From: Aureimonas ureilytica DSM 18598 = NBRC 106430
GTDB taxonomy: Bacteria > Pseudomonadota > Alphaproteobacteria > Rhizobiales > Rhizobiaceae
Length of the DNA: 64,000 nt
Direction: 5' to 3'
Assembly: GCF_000382705.1 (NCBI RefSeq)
Contig: NZ_ARQE01000001.1
Span: 415,551-479,550 of the forward strand
Shown here: positions 45,036 through 54,926 of the stretch, piece by piece
Layout of the letters: each line of letters opens with the position of its first letter
Position numbering within the stretch: the first letter of the stretch is position 1
Made by a program: the position numbers and the translations under genes
The notes under the pieces: model-generated
Told to the model about the DNA's origin: nothing
Databases searched by the model: none
Seen by the model: only the letters and a program-made list of their open reading frames with translations

Positions 45036-47059
45036 GCGGAGCGGCGGTTGAGAAGCAGCATCAGGGCCGGCGCGCCGATCAGCGCGGCGACGATGCCGGT
45101 CGGCATCTGCCAGGGATAGGCGAGCGTCCGGCCGAGCCAGTCGGCCGCCACGAGCAGGAGCGCGCCCGACAGGGCCGAGACGAGAAGCGCGGGCGCGGCG
45201 CGGTGAACGCCGAGAAGCCGCGCGGCGTGAGGGGCCATCAAGCCGGCAAAGGTGAGCGGCCCGACGATCGGCGTGGCGGCGGCGGTGAGGGCGGCGGCGA
45301 GCACGAACAGGAAGAGCCGCGCGCGGTTCAGGCGCAGGCCGAGCGCGCTGGCACTCGCCGCGCCGAGCGGTAGGAGTGCGAGCGGCCGCACGGCCAGAAG
45401 CGCCAGCGCCGTGAACAGGACCGCGCCGCCCGCTGCCGCGAGCGCCGCCGAAGCATCGATGCCGCTGGTGGAGCCGGCCATCCAGGCAAACAGCATGAGC
45501 GCGCGCGGGTCGCCTGTCGCGGAGAGAACGCCCACCACCGCGTCGAGCAGCGCGTTCAGCGCGATGCCGGCGAGCAGCACGCGCTCGGGCTGGAAGCCGG
45601 AGCGCCGGCCGAGCGCCAGGATCGCGCCGATCACCGCGAGGCTGCCGCCTGTCGCCATGAGGCCGACCAGCGAGGCGTGCGGCGTCGCCGTCAGAAACAG
45701 CGACAGCGCGGCGGCGAAGGCCGCGCCGGCGCTGACGCCGAGCACTTCGGGGCTCGCCATCTCGTTGCCGGTGAGGCGCTGGAGGATGAAGCCGGCCAGC
45801 CCCAGCATGGCCCCCGCCGACGCCGCGCCGACCATGCGCGGCCAGCGCCAGGGCAGGATTTCGGCAAAGCGCGAGGGGGAGAGCCATTCCCAGGCGCCGG
45901 TCAGGGCGTCGCGACCGAGGCAGAGGGCGAGCGCGACGAGAAGCAGGGCTGCGCCGAGAACCAGCAGCCGGCTCGCGCCGGGCGAAAGGCGCGAGGCGCC
46001 GGCCGCAAGCGCGGCGCCGAGCGGCGGGCGCTCGGCCTTGGGCAGGCGCTGGAGGAGAAGGAGAAGCAGCGGCGAGCCGAGAAGCGCGGTGACGGCGCCG
46101 GTCGGCAGAAAGGCGTCCGACGCGCCGGCCAGAAGCTGCACGCCGCAATCGGCGAGAAGCAGGAGCAGCGCGCCGATCAGCGCGGCGCCGAGAAGCCGGC
46201 CGCCGAAGCCGCGCGCGCCGGCGAGCCGCGACAGGATGGGCGCGACGAGGCCGATGAAGCCGACGACCCCGACCGCGCTCACCACGAAGGCGGACATCGC
46301 GACCGCCAGAAGCACGGCGAGCGCGCGCAGCCGCCCGGCCTCCAGCCCGCGCGCCCGGGCGCTGGCGTCGTCGAGATCGAGAAGCGACAGGGGGCGCACG
46401 ATCAGAAGCGCGAAGGGCAGAAGCAGCGCGAGCCGCAGGGCGAGCTGCAGGAGCGGCTCCCAGCTTTGCTGGCTGAGCGAGCCGGCGCCCCAGATGAAGA
46501 GCGAGGCGAGATAGCGCTCGTTGAGAAGCGTCAGCAGCGCCGACAGCGCGCCGGCATAGAGCCCGACCACCAACCCTGCGAGGATCAGCGTCACGGCGGC
46601 AAAGCCCCGCCGGCGCACGAGGGCGAAGACGAGAAGCGTCGACAGGCCTGAGCCGCCGAGCGCCACGAGATCGCGCCCCAGACCCAGAAGGCCGGGCGCC
46701 CAGAGGGTGGCGACGGCGAGCGCCAGCCGCCCGCCGGCATCGATGCCGAGCGTGGTCGGCGAGGCCAGCGGATTGCGCAACGCCTGCTGCAACAGGGCGC
46801 CGGACGCGCCGAGCGCCGCGCCGCACAGAAGCGCCATGCCGGCGCGCGGCAGCGTGGCGTAGAGAAACACCATGCGATCCGGATCGTAGCCGGCTGCCGC
46901 CGACGCGCCGCCCTGCCAGAGCTGGACGAGCGGCGGCCCGAGCAGGGCGGCGGCTGCAAGAAGCGTCAGGGCGAGGAGCGGCAGGATCACCGAGGCCGCG
47001 CCAAGCCGGCTTACCCCCGAGCCTCCCCCGTTCGCGCGCGAGGCGGCGGGCGCGCTCAT
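45032..47059 (-). CDS. fhuB: hydroxamate siderophore permease, fused double-length FhuB
   Basis: A 675-residue permease consisting of two tandem FecCD-type halves, each with about ten helices, as in enterobacterial FhuB. Each half has its own core: LCGAALGASGALLQQALRNPLASPTTLG and LGLAGFILQRLTGNEMASPEVLG, and VGFIGLVAPILSRLAG and VGPLTFAGLMAPHAARLLG, the latter pair being the EAA-like ATPase contacts. One gene therefore supplies both membrane subunits. It overlaps fhuD (47056) and fhuC (45035) by four bases each. Confidence 0.93.
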   Translation of the reverse strand: MSAPAASRANGGGSGVSRLGAASVILPLLALTLLAAAALLGPPLVQLWQGGASAAAGYDPDRMVFLYATLPRAGMALLCGAALGASGALLQQALRNPLASPTTLGIDAGGRLALAVATLWAPGLLGLGRDLVALGGSGLSTLLVFALVRRRGFAAVTLILAGLVVGLYAGALSALLTLLNERYLASLFIWGAGSLSQQSWEPLLQLALRLALLLPFALLIVRPLSLLDLDDASARARGLEAGRLRALAVLLAVAMSAFVVSAVGVVGFIGLVAPILSRLAGARGFGGRLLGAALIGALLLLLADCGVQLLAGASDAFLPTGAVTALLGSPLLLLLLQRLPKAERPPLGAALAAGASRLSPGASRLLVLGAALLLVALALCLGRDALTGAWEWLSPSRFAEILPWRWPRMVGAASAGAMLGLAGFILQRLTGNEMASPEVLGVSAGAAFAAALSLFLTATPHASLVGLMATGGSLAVIGAILALGRRSGFQPERVLLAGIALNALLDAVVGVLSATGDPRALMLFAWMAGSTSGIDASAALAAAGGAVLFTALALLAVRPLALLPLGAASASALGLRLNRARLFLFVLAAALTAAATPIVGPLTFAGLMAPHAARLLGVHRAAPALLVSALSGALLLVAADWLGRTLAYPWQMPTGIVAALIGAPALMLLLNRRSA

Positions 47060-47955
47060 GCCGCGCCGTCCACGGCGAGGCGATCCAGAAGCCGCGCGAA
47101 GCGCAGCGCCGAGGGCAGGGTTCCGAACATCAGCGAAGCGGGCATGGTGGCGACGCGCCCCTCGCGCACGAAGGGAAGCTCGCGCCAGAGCGGCGAGCGG
47201 GCGAGCGCCGGCCAGATGTCGGGCGCGACCGGCTCGATCGCCACGCATGTGGCTTCGCCCACTCCGGCCAGTTCCTCGATGCCGACCGTGGCAAAGCCCC
47301 AGCTATTGCCCTCGCCGGCCCAGGCGTTGGACAAGCCGAGCCGGGCGAGCACGTCGCCGTAAAGGCCCTTGCGGCCGTAAACGCGCACATGGCGCGGGTC
47401 GAGAAAGGACAGGAAGAGAAGCGGGCGCGTGAAACGCGGGCGCAGCCGCTCCCCGAGCGCGGCGATCTCGCTATCGAAGGCGGCGATCGCTCGGGTTGCC
47501 TCCGCTTCGCGGCCCGTCAGCTGGCCGAGCCGCCGCGTCACCTCCACCGAGCGTTTGAGCGGATCGTAGCCTTCCTCGTTGCCATGGACCGTCAGGCGCT
47601 CCACGGGCGCGATGCGCCGCAGCGTCGGCTCGGCCATGGCGACATAGCTCGTGGTCAGGATGAGGTCCGGCTTCAAGGCCGCGAGCCGCTCGAAATTGGG
47701 CTCCACCGAGGCGCCGAGATCGGCGACCGTCGGGGGCAAGGGCGGCTCCACCACCCAGATCTTCCAGTCCTCGGCCGACATGACCGCGATCGGCGTGACG
47801 CCGATCAGCATCAGCGCTTCGGCGAGGCCATAGTCGATCACCGCAATGCGCTCCGGGAAGGGCGCGGCACGGGCGGCCGAGGGGAGGGCCGCAAGGCTCG
47901 CCGCCGCCCAACACAAGCGAGCGAAGCTCCGGCGCGTCAGCGCGTTGCGGCTCAT
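47056..47955 (-). CDS. fhuD: hydroxamate siderophore-binding protein, Tat-exported
   Basis: A 299-residue substrate-binding protein (class III, helical-backbone TroA/FhuD fold). The N-terminus has a twin-arginine motif TRRSFARL and an Ala-rich core, so folded export by Tat is likely. RIAVIDYGLAEALMLIGVTPIAV and LAALKPDLILTTSYVAMAEP are the standard FhuD blocks. It delivers ferric hydroxamates to FhuBC; the exact siderophore is not determinable. No TonB-dependent receptor gene is adjacent. The iron-responsive motif at 47967-47981 sits 12 bases before the ATG, so repression in iron excess is expected. Confidence 0.9.
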   Translation of the reverse strand: MSRNALTRRSFARLCWAAASLAALPSAARAAPFPERIAVIDYGLAEALMLIGVTPIAVMSAEDWKIWVVEPPLPPTVADLGASVEPNFERLAALKPDLILTTSYVAMAEPTLRRIAPVERLTVHGNEEGYDPLKRSVEVTRRLGQLTGREAEATRAIAAFDSEIAALGERLRPRFTRPLLFLSFLDPRHVRVYGRKGLYGDVLARLGLSNAWAGEGNSWGFATVGIEELAGVGEATCVAIEPVAPDIWPALARSPLWRELPFVREGRVATMPASLMFGTLPSALRFARLLDRLAVDGAA

Positions 47956-47966
47956 TTTTATAATCC

Positions 47967-47981
47967 TGACTTTTTATTTCA
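47967..47981. promoter_or_regulatory. iron-responsive (IRO/RirA-type) box upstream of fhuD
   Basis: TGACTTTTTATTTCA is TGA-N9-TCA, the Iron-Rhodo box found at RirA-controlled promoters of rhizobia and relatives. It has an AT-rich centre and lies 12 bases from the fhuD start in an otherwise GC-rich gap. The consensus has only six fixed bases, so chance occurrence is possible. Confidence 0.6.
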
Positions 47982-48054
47982 TGTTTCTCCTAGCGAGGGC
48001 GGGAAGCCCGTTCAAGGGGCTGGTTCCCGAGCGTGCGAAAGGGCGGATACGAAA

Positions 48055-48075
48055 AAGGGCCGGAAACCGGCCCTT
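48055..48075 (-). terminator. terminator of the second chemoreceptor gene
   Basis: AAGGGCCGG and CCGGCCCTT form a perfect 9-bp stem with a three-base loop; on the minus strand it runs into TTTTTCG, 38 bases past the stop of the chemoreceptor gene. Confidence 0.8.
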
Positions 48076-48112
48076 CTCATGAGGATGACACGGGGAGGGG
48101 AGGCGGGCGCCG

Positions 48113-50098
48113 TCAGGCGCTGAGGCGCTCCCATTCGCCCGCCTCGGGGCGCGGCGGGGCCGCGCGCGTGGGCGCGCGCAGCGGCGTGACACCAGCTGGC
48201 GCTTGCGCGGCGACGGGCGCGGACTGGCCGGCGGCAGGCGCTTGCGGTGCGGCGCGGTCGAGCCGGAAGAAATGCGAGCGCTCGTTGAGGCCGGCGGCCT
48301 CGGCCTGGAGCTGCGCGGCGGTGGCCGACATGTTGCCGGCGGCGGCCGCGTTCATCTGCGTCACCTGTTCGAGCTGCTGGATCGCCTGATTGATCTGCTG
48401 CGCGCCGAGATTCTGCTCGTTGCAGGCGGCGGAAATCTCGCTGACCAGCTCCGCCGTGCGATGGATGCCCGGCACGAGATCGCGCAGGAGGCTGCCCGCT
48501 TCCTGCGAGGTCGCGAGCGAGGTGCCGGACAGGTCGGCGATCTCGGCGGCGGTGCGCTGGGAGCGCTCGGCGAGCTTGCGCACTTCCGAGGCGACGACCG
48601 CAAAGCCCTTGCCATGCTGGCCGGCGCGGGCGGCCTCGATCGCGGCGTTCAGCGCCAGAAGATCGGTCTGGCGCGCGATTTCGCCGACTTCGCCGATCTT
48701 GCTGGCGATTTCGCGCATGGCCACCAGCGAATCGGCCACGGCCTTTTCGCTGCGTTCGGCATGGGCGCTGGTCTGCGAGGCGACCTGTTCGGTCTGGCGG
48801 GCATTGTCGGCGGTCTGGCGGATGGTCGCCGACATTTCCTCCATCGCGGCGGAAGCCTGCTCGGTGGCCGCCGCCTGTTCGCTGGCGCCCTGGTTCAGCT
48901 GTTCGGCCGTGTCGGCCGACAGATGCGAGCCTTCCGCGACCTGACCCGCCGACTGGCGCACGCCCGAGACGGTGTCGCGCAGCTGGCCGACCATGTCGTT
49001 CATCGCCCGCTGCAGGGCGGCGATCTCGTCGCTTCCGCGCGTCTCGACCGTCTGCGACAGGTCGCCCTCGCCGATGGCGCGGGCGAAATTCGCCGAGCGC
49101 GACAGGGCACGGGAAATCGACAGGGAGATCCACAGCGCGGCCGCGCTTCCCAGAACGATCGCGCCCGCCACGAGGGCAAGGAGCGTGACACGCATCGTTT
49201 CGGTGCGGTTGCGCGAGTCCGCGACATATTGCGCGCTGACCTCCTGGGCCCGCGCGACGAGATGCGCGACCTCGGTGGAAACGGCCTTGGCCTTGGGAAT
49301 GGTGTTGTTGTTCAGATAGTCGAACATCGCCATGTCCGCGCGGTTCACCGCGTCCTCAGTGACCCCCCGTCCGGTCAGGAAGAGCGACCGGGCGCTGCTC
49401 TCGATGTCCGACAGCGCGTCGGGGGCGAGGCCCGGCAGGTCGCGCAGGGCGGGGAGCCTGGTTGTGAAGGCGCTTTCGGCGCTGGCAAGATCCTGGCTGG
49501 CCTCCTGGCGCAGGGCCGGATCGGCGCTGGCGAAGGCGGCGGCCGTGGCCAGGCGTGCCGCGCCCGCCGCACGGGCGAGTTCGGACGGGACGGGGCTTGC
49601 GGGATATCGCGCCTGCAAGGCGTCGAGGCGCTTGCTCAGGGCTTCGAAATCGCCGGCCGTGCGCGCGAGGCCGGTGGCGACCGGGGTCTTGTCCTGCGCC
49701 AGGATTAGGGCCAGCGATCGGTCGAGGGTCTCGCGATAGGACGCGATCAAGGGCATGAGATTGGCGACTTCGCCCTTCCGCTCGGGAGGAAGGGCGGCGA
49801 CGAACTCCTGGATATCGCGCTCGATGGACGCCCAGCTCTTGGCCAGATCCTTCTGGGTCGCGGCCTGGCTCGCGGCGTCCTGGTAGACCAGGAGAGCCAG
49901 AAGCTGACGGCGCGTCGTCATCACGTCCGTGTCCAGCGCCGTGATCTGGCGCAGTTGCTCCAGCGGCTGAGCGGCGAGGGTCTCCATGGATGCGTTGCTC
50001 TGCGACAGGCTCGACACCCCGGCATAGCCGGCTATGCCCGTGAGAAGCAGGAGGCTCCCGAAGGAAGCGAGGAGTTTGGCCTTGATGGTCACGCGCAT
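48113..50098 (-). CDS. methyl-accepting chemotaxis protein
   Basis: Chemoreceptor of 661 residues, paralogous to the one at 12466. TM1 ([20 protein letters not shown]), a helical periplasmic sensor of about 270 residues, TM2 ([21 protein letters not shown], near 305-327), HAMP and the signalling hairpin with [18 protein letters not shown] near residue 475. The bundle is followed by an Ala/Pro-rich tail ending GEWERLSA, reminiscent of the xWxxF tether for CheR/CheB. The start at 50098 (MRVTIKAKL) aligns with the paralogue. Ligand unknown; the sensor domains of the two receptors differ in sequence, so their ligands probably differ. Confidence 0.9.
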   Translation of the reverse strand: MRVTIKAKLLASFGSLLLLTGIAGYAGVSSLSQSNASMETLAAQPLEQLRQITALDTDVMTTRRQLLALLVYQDAASQAATQKDLAKSWASIERDIQEFVAALPPERKGEVANLMPLIASYRETLDRSLALILAQDKTPVATGLARTAGDFEALSKRLDALQARYPASPVPSELARAAGAARLATAAAFASADPALRQEASQDLASAESAFTTRLPALRDLPGLAPDALSDIESSARSLFLTGRGVTEDAVNRADMAMFDYLNNNTIPKAKAVSTEVAHLVARAQEVSAQYVADSRNRTETMRVTLLALVAGAIVLGSAAALWISLSISRALSRSANFARAIGEGDLSQTVETRGSDEIAALQRAMNDMVGQLRDTVSGVRQSAGQVAEGSHLSADTAEQLNQGASEQAAATEQASAAMEEMSATIRQTADNARQTEQVASQTSAHAERSEKAVADSLVAMREIASKIGEVGEIARQTDLLALNAAIEAARAGQHGKGFAVVASEVRKLAERSQRTAAEIADLSGTSLATSQEAGSLLRDLVPGIHRTAELVSEISAACNEQNLGAQQINQAIQQLEQVTQMNAAAAGNMSATAAQLQAEAAGLNERSHFFRLDRAAPQAPAAGQSAPVAAQAPAGVTPLRAPTRAAPPRPEAGEWERLSA

Positions 50099-50665
50099 GA
50101 TCGGTCTGCCTTGCTGGATTCGCTTCCGTCGCGTGGGGACGCCTCGTGCCTCCCGGCCCCGCCGCATGGGTCTGATGGAAGGGATTGCGCCCTTCTCTCA
50201 CCCGTCGGTATTCCTTAGGCGTTTAAGGAATCACCTGATCCCCGCTGAAAATGCTCTGAATGACGCCGTTCGCAGGTCAGGTATGCAATTTTGGGTGGAC
50301 TCGGATGCGAGGGGGGATGCGCTGATGGAAAGGCCAGGCGCCTTCGGATAACGATATGGCCGCCGGAAGTACGCATATGAACGCGTGTTTGTTCGCCGGC
50401 TTAGCTCGAGCCGAAGGGGTTGGGGCGAAGGAGACTCCGCTCGCGCCAGCGCCGCCGCTCGAAGGCGTGGCTGTGGAAAGCCCAGGGCATGGAAAGGGCT
50501 GGGGCGCGCGGCGGGGAAGACGACGTCGGAGGGGTCGCGCCGTCGCGCGTGGAGATCCCCGCATCCGGACAGGGCGTCGGCTGGGTGCCCTCCGCCCTGG
50601 GAGGCCCGCCGGGCAGGGCCGTGCCGTCCGCGCCGGGCCCGCCGCCTTGGCGCGCTAAACCTGCG
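50099..50665. other. 567-base region without a supported gene
   Basis: Between the divergently placed chemoreceptor start and the end of the diguanylate cyclase gene, no frame shows family motifs. Several open frames exist on the plus strand but they are Arg/Gly/Pro-rich, as expected of random GC-rich DNA. An AT-richer patch at 50215-50300 probably holds the chemoreceptor promoter. A CCTCC/GGGAGG pair at about 50600 could form a hairpin behind the cyclase gene. Confidence 0.5.
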
Positions 50666-51823
50666 TCAGGCGACGTCGGCGGCCGGGACCGATTCGTCCC
50701 GGGCGGTTTCCTCGTCCGAGCGATGCCCAAGGACGCAGGTCCCCTTGCCGGACGCCTTGGCCCGGTAGAGCGCCCGATCCGCCCGGCGCAGCATGTCGCG
50801 GAGCGCCGCGCCGTCGCCCGCGTCGCTCACGACCCCGACGCTCGCGCCGACGCTGGCAAGCACATGGTCGCCGAGCCGATAGGGCACGCAGAGAGAGGCG
50901 ATGAGACGACGGCCGAGATGTTGCGCCTCGTCGGCCGAGAGCCGTTCCGCCAGGATGACGAACTCGTCGCCGCCCAGCCGGCACAGGAGCGGCTCGGGCC
51001 CCGCGACGTCGCGCATCCGCGCCGCCACCTGCCGCAGGAGCTCGTCGCCCGCGTCGTGGCCGAAGCGATCATTGGTCTTCTTGAAGTCGTCGAGATCGAG
51101 ATAGAGCAGGCTGCGCATCGCGCCGGCCGATGCACTCTTGCTGAAAGCGTCTTCGAGGCCGCGCCGGTTGGCCAGACCCGTCAGGCTGTCGGTCACGGAG
51201 CGCTCGCGGCTTTCGATCTCGCCAAGGAGCGCTTTGGTGGTCGTCGCATGTTGCTGGTGCAGGATCTTGACGCTGATCAGAACGAAGACGACGGCCTGGA
51301 TCGTCACGAGCGGCCAATATTCCGGATAGCGCCACAGGAAGGATATCTTGAAGCAACCGTCGATCAGGAGAACCTGAAGCAGCGCATAGCGCGGCGCGGC
51401 GAAATTGCGCCCGATGATGCCGCCCACCGTGGCGAAGGCCGAGGAGACCACGAGCACCGTCAGGGCCGGATCGCCCGAGGACACGACGAGACACACGGTG
51501 GCGCCCTGCAGAAGGGCGAAGAGAAGGCCGCCGGCGAAGATCGGACCCGAGGGCGCGCGGGTGCGCAGCTGAAGCAGGAGGCGAACCACGACGAGGATGC
51601 AATCGAGGCCGGCGATGACGGCCAGGGGGAAGAGGCCGGTGTGGAGCCAGGCGATCGTCGCCACCACGCAGGAATTCACGCTTCCCAGAATGATGGGCGC
51701 CTTGGACGTGAAGAAGACGGATCGAAGCTGGCGCTGCACGTCCGCCGGCAGGTTGGAGCCGGTGTCGCCGATCCAGCGCAGAATGGTATTTCCGGGAGGG
51801 GGATATGCACTGCGTCCTGGCAT
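50666..51823 (-). CDS. membrane diguanylate cyclase (GGDEF)
   Basis: A 385-residue protein with about six hydrophobic segments (residues 40-210) followed by a GGDEF domain: DSLTGLANRRGLEDAF, YLDLDDFKKTNDRFGHDAGDEL and the intact RLGGDEFVILAE. It should make cyclic di-GMP at the membrane in response to an unknown signal. As in the cyclase at the left edge, no RxxD inhibitory site is present before GGDEF (the position reads GPEP). ATG 51823 (MPGRSAYPPPG) is chosen because GAGGA lies six bases upstream; starts at 51841, 51847 and 52045 are in-frame alternatives. Confidence 0.88.
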   Translation of the reverse strand: MPGRSAYPPPGNTILRWIGDTGSNLPADVQRQLRSVFFTSKAPIILGSVNSCVVATIAWLHTGLFPLAVIAGLDCILVVVRLLLQLRTRAPSGPIFAGGLLFALLQGATVCLVVSSGDPALTVLVVSSAFATVGGIIGRNFAAPRYALLQVLLIDGCFKISFLWRYPEYWPLVTIQAVVFVLISVKILHQQHATTTKALLGEIESRERSVTDSLTGLANRRGLEDAFSKSASAGAMRSLLYLDLDDFKKTNDRFGHDAGDELLRQVAARMRDVAGPEPLLCRLGGDEFVILAERLSADEAQHLGRRLIASLCVPYRLGDHVLASVGASVGVVSDAGDGAALRDMLRRADRALYRAKASGKGTCVLGHRSDEETARDESVPAADVA

Positions 51824-52012
51824 AGGGTCCTCACGGAGCATCGTCATGCCCAAACTGGCACGAAGCCCGTAAAGGAAGACGGAATCGGAGGGACGACTTT
51901 TGACGAGCTCAACAATCGAAGGCCCAAGCCCGACGAGAAAGCGGCGTCGATGGACCAGAACGATACGGTAACCGAGGTCTCGTTTCTGCCGTTCAGCCCC
52001 GGAGACCGCAAA

Positions 52013-52037
52013 GTCTACTTGCGGTCTGGGACAATCC
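52013..52037. terminator. hairpin behind the emrA gene
   Basis: AGACCGCAA and TTGCGGTCT form a perfect 9-bp stem with a seven-base loop, 37 bases beyond the emrA stop. There is no T-tract, so it may be a terminator, or a regulatory site for the cyclase gene that starts nearby. Confidence 0.5.
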
Positions 52038-52073
52038 GTCGGCATCCCGCGAGCGGTGGAGGCCGAGCCCGGC

Positions 52074-53144
52074 TCAGCCCCCGTTGGCGGAGGCCTGCCG
52101 CGTGTCCGGCTCGGCCGCCGTGTCCACGAAGACCACGACCGACAAGCCGGGCGACAGGTCGTCCATGCGCGGCTGGCCGGGGTCGATGCGAATGCGCACG
52201 GGCACGCGCTGGGCGACCTTGGTGAAGTTGCCGGTGGCGTTGTCGGGGCGCAGCACGGCGAATTCCGAGCCCGTGGCGGGCGCGAAGCGCTCGATATGTC
52301 CGGTCATCTCGCGGCCGCCGAAGGCATCCACCGTGAAGCGCACGGGCTGGCCGACCTGCATGCCGGGAAGCTGCGTTTCCTTGAAATTGGCGACCACCCA
52401 GATGGCGTCCGGCACGACGCTGGTGAGCTGCGTTCCGGCCTGGACATATTGCCCGGCCTTGACGCCGACTTCGCCGAGCTGGCCGGCGCGGGGGGCCAGG
52501 ATGCGCGTGTTGGCGAGATCGATCTCGGCGAGCTTCACGGCGGCCTCGGCATTGTCCACCGCCGCTTCCAGCGTCTGGCGATTGACGATCACGGTCTGCA
52601 GGTCCTGCCGGGCGACTTCGAGCTGCGCCTTGGCCTGATCGAGCGCGGCCTCGGCCTGGCTGTTCTGGCGGGTGGCCACGTCGAGATCGCTGCCCGGCAC
52701 GTAGCCCTGGCGGGCCAGCGGCTGGACGCGGGCGAAGTTGGCGCTGGCGTTCTCGGCGGCCGAGGCCGCGCTCTTCACCGCCGCCTCGCTGGCCGCGATC
52801 TTGGCGAGACTCGACTGGCGCTGCTGCTGCGAATTGGCGAGCGCGGCCTTCTGGCCGGCGAGGCCCGCACGGGCCTGCGCGACGCGCTGCGCGAAGATGC
52901 GGTCGTCGAGCCGGGCGATGAGCTGGCCGGCCTCCACGGTCTCGTAGTCCTGCACCGCGACCTCGGCGACGATGCCGGCGAGCTGCGGGGCGATCACCGT
53001 CACCTGCCCGCGCACATAGGCGTCGTTGGTGCGCTCGACGCTGCTGTCGAAGGGCGGCAGGCGCCAGGCATAAAGGGCGAGAAACACGCCGGCGAGGCCG
53101 ACGAACAGCGCGACATAGGTGCCGAGGGAGCGAAACGGGCGCAT
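52074..53144 (-). CDS. emrA: HlyD/EmrA-type membrane fusion protein
   Basis: Periplasmic adaptor of 356 residues with one N-terminal membrane helix (LGTYVALFVGLAGVFLALYAW). The lipoyl/barrel-sandwich halves flank a long alpha-hairpin rich in Ala/Gln/Glu heptads (about 95-215), and the beta-barrel domain has VVANFKETQLPGMQVGQPVRF. It joins the EmrB-like pump encoded just upstream to an outer-membrane channel not encoded here. The gap to the upstream emrB stop is 21 bases, so the two are co-transcribed, with the MarR repressor gene first. Confidence 0.9.
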   Translation of the reverse strand: MRPFRSLGTYVALFVGLAGVFLALYAWRLPPFDSSVERTNDAYVRGQVTVIAPQLAGIVAEVAVQDYETVEAGQLIARLDDRIFAQRVAQARAGLAGQKAALANSQQQRQSSLAKIAASEAAVKSAASAAENASANFARVQPLARQGYVPGSDLDVATRQNSQAEAALDQAKAQLEVARQDLQTVIVNRQTLEAAVDNAEAAVKLAEIDLANTRILAPRAGQLGEVGVKAGQYVQAGTQLTSVVPDAIWVVANFKETQLPGMQVGQPVRFTVDAFGGREMTGHIERFAPATGSEFAVLRPDNATGNFTKVAQRVPVRIRIDPGQPRMDDLSPGLSVVVFVDTAAEPDTRQASANGG

Positions 53145-53165
53145 GGCGAAACCGAAAAAGAGGGT

Positions 53166-54926
53166 TCAGGCCTCGACCGGCGCGGCGGGGGCGGAGCCCG
53201 CGCGCAGCCGGTCGACGGCGAGGTGGAGAAGAAGAAACAGGAGGGCGAGGGCGGCCGCCGCCGCCGTCACGAGGAAGGCGTCGTTATAGGCGAGGATATT
53301 GGCCTCGCGCGTCGCTTGGCTGCCGAGGAGCGCTAGCCCCTCCGCCTGCCGCAGGGCCGGGTCGGCGAGAGTGGCGCGGTAGCTGTTGCCGAGCGCGGCG
53401 ATGCGGGCGGCGACGATCGGATCGGCAAGGGTGATGTTCTCGGCGATCTGGCTCGAATGGAACTTCTCGCGGATCGTGACGAAGGTGCGGAACAGCGCCG
53501 CGCCCATCGCCCCGCCCAGCGCCTGCGTGGTCAGGAAGATGATCAGGAAGGACAGGATGTAGTTCATGCCCTTCTTCATGGCCGAGGCGAAGCCCTGCGC
53601 CATGGCCGGCGGCAGGAAGAGCGTGCCCGCCGCCGCGATCAGGCCCTGGCTGAGATACATCTGCTCGGGCCGGGTCAGCGAGGTCGCCTTAGCGTCCAGA
53701 AGCGCGCCGGCGATCAGGAACAGGAGCGCGACGATGTGGATATAGGGCGCGCGGCCGGGCTTCAGGATCGAGGCGCAGACGAGCCCCGCCGTGATCGAGG
53801 AGCCGAGCATCACGAGATAAAGCACCACCATCTGCTCGTTGCGCAGGCCCAGCACCTGGAAGAAACCCGACGCGCCGCTCGTCTGCTCCGACAGGAGAAG
53901 CCGGAACAGGAGGATGACGCCGGCAAAGTGCAGGATTTCCTTGGAGGTGATCCAGCGCAGATCGACGAGCGGATTGGTGCGGTTCAGCTCGATCACGGCG
54001 GCGACGGTGAGGCTGAGCGCCCCGCCGGCCAGCGTCCAGCCGATCCAGGGCGCTTCCAGCCACCAGTCGAAGGGGCCGAGCGTCACGGCCACGGCGATGG
54101 CACCGAGGCCCGTCGCGATGAAGGCGTAGGACACGAGGTCGAGCCGCTCGATCACCGGCGTCTTGGGCGGCGAGTTGAGCGGCAGGAGGCGGATCGCGCA
54201 GAAGCTCATCAGCGCCAGCGCTGCTTCCAGCGCGAAGAGGCCGTTCCAGTCGCCGATGTCGAGAAGGCCGGGCGAGACGAGGCGCGCCAATGTGGGCGCG
54301 ATCGCCGTGTTGGTGAGCGCAAGGCTCATGCCGATCGAGAGCTTCTTCTCGGGCGGAAAGCTTTCCAGCATGTAGAGAAAGCCGAGCGAGGACATGGGCG
54401 AGGCGGCCGCGCCCGCGAAGAAGCGCACCACCAGCGCCGACTGGAGATCGTCCACGAAGAGATGCAGCAGCGTCACCGCGACGAAGCCGGCGATCGCCCA
54501 TTCGGCGAAATTGCGCAGGCCGAACTGGGCGCGCATCTTGGTCAGAAGCAGGGTCAGGCTGACATTGGGCGCCAGATAGGCCGCGCTCAGCCACACGGTC
54601 TCGTTCACGGTGGAGCCGAGCGGGCCTTGCAGCTGGTAGAGATTGGCGGAGATGAGGTTGAGGCCGAGTCCCTGCGTCGCCGCGATCAGGATCGAGGCGA
54701 GAATATAGAGCGCCATCAGGGCGGGCGGCTTGCGCACATAGGGCGCGGGCGCGGGCATGGGCGCGCCGCGCCGGCGCGGCGGGGCCACCGGGCCGCCGTC
54801 GATTTGGGTGTCCCGCGGCGCGTCGCCGCCGAGCGAGGCGGTCGCAGCATGGGGTGCGGGGGAGGGCGCGGGGGAGGGCGCGGCCCTGGTCGGCGCGGGG
54901 GCCGGGCGCGCCGTGTCATCCCGCAT
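53166..54926 (-). CDS. emrB: EmrB/QacA-type (DHA2) drug efflux MFS transporter
   Basis: A 586-residue major facilitator of the 14-helix DHA2 family. After a Pro/Ala-rich cytosolic N-terminus of about 80 residues come the helices; NETVWLSAAYLAPNVSLTLLL and FFAGAAASPMSSLGFLYML are typical, as is LGGAMGAALFRTFVTIREKFHS near the end. It expels hydrophobic toxicants through the EmrA adaptor. ATG 54926 overlaps the marR stop by 11 bases, so translation is coupled to the repressor. The classical WxxxxYxL motif C is less clear than in Gram-positive QacA. Substrates are unknown. Confidence 0.87.
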   Translation of the reverse strand: MRDDTARPAPAPTRAAPSPAPSPAPHAATASLGGDAPRDTQIDGGPVAPPRRRGAPMPAPAPYVRKPPALMALYILASILIAATQGLGLNLISANLYQLQGPLGSTVNETVWLSAAYLAPNVSLTLLLTKMRAQFGLRNFAEWAIAGFVAVTLLHLFVDDLQSALVVRFFAGAAASPMSSLGFLYMLESFPPEKKLSIGMSLALTNTAIAPTLARLVSPGLLDIGDWNGLFALEAALALMSFCAIRLLPLNSPPKTPVIERLDLVSYAFIATGLGAIAVAVTLGPFDWWLEAPWIGWTLAGGALSLTVAAVIELNRTNPLVDLRWITSKEILHFAGVILLFRLLLSEQTSGASGFFQVLGLRNEQMVVLYLVMLGSSITAGLVCASILKPGRAPYIHIVALLFLIAGALLDAKATSLTRPEQMYLSQGLIAAAGTLFLPPAMAQGFASAMKKGMNYILSFLIIFLTTQALGGAMGAALFRTFVTIREKFHSSQIAENITLADPIVAARIAALGNSYRATLADPALRQAEGLALLGSQATREANILAYNDAFLVTAAAAALALLFLLLHLAVDRLRAGSAPAAPVEA

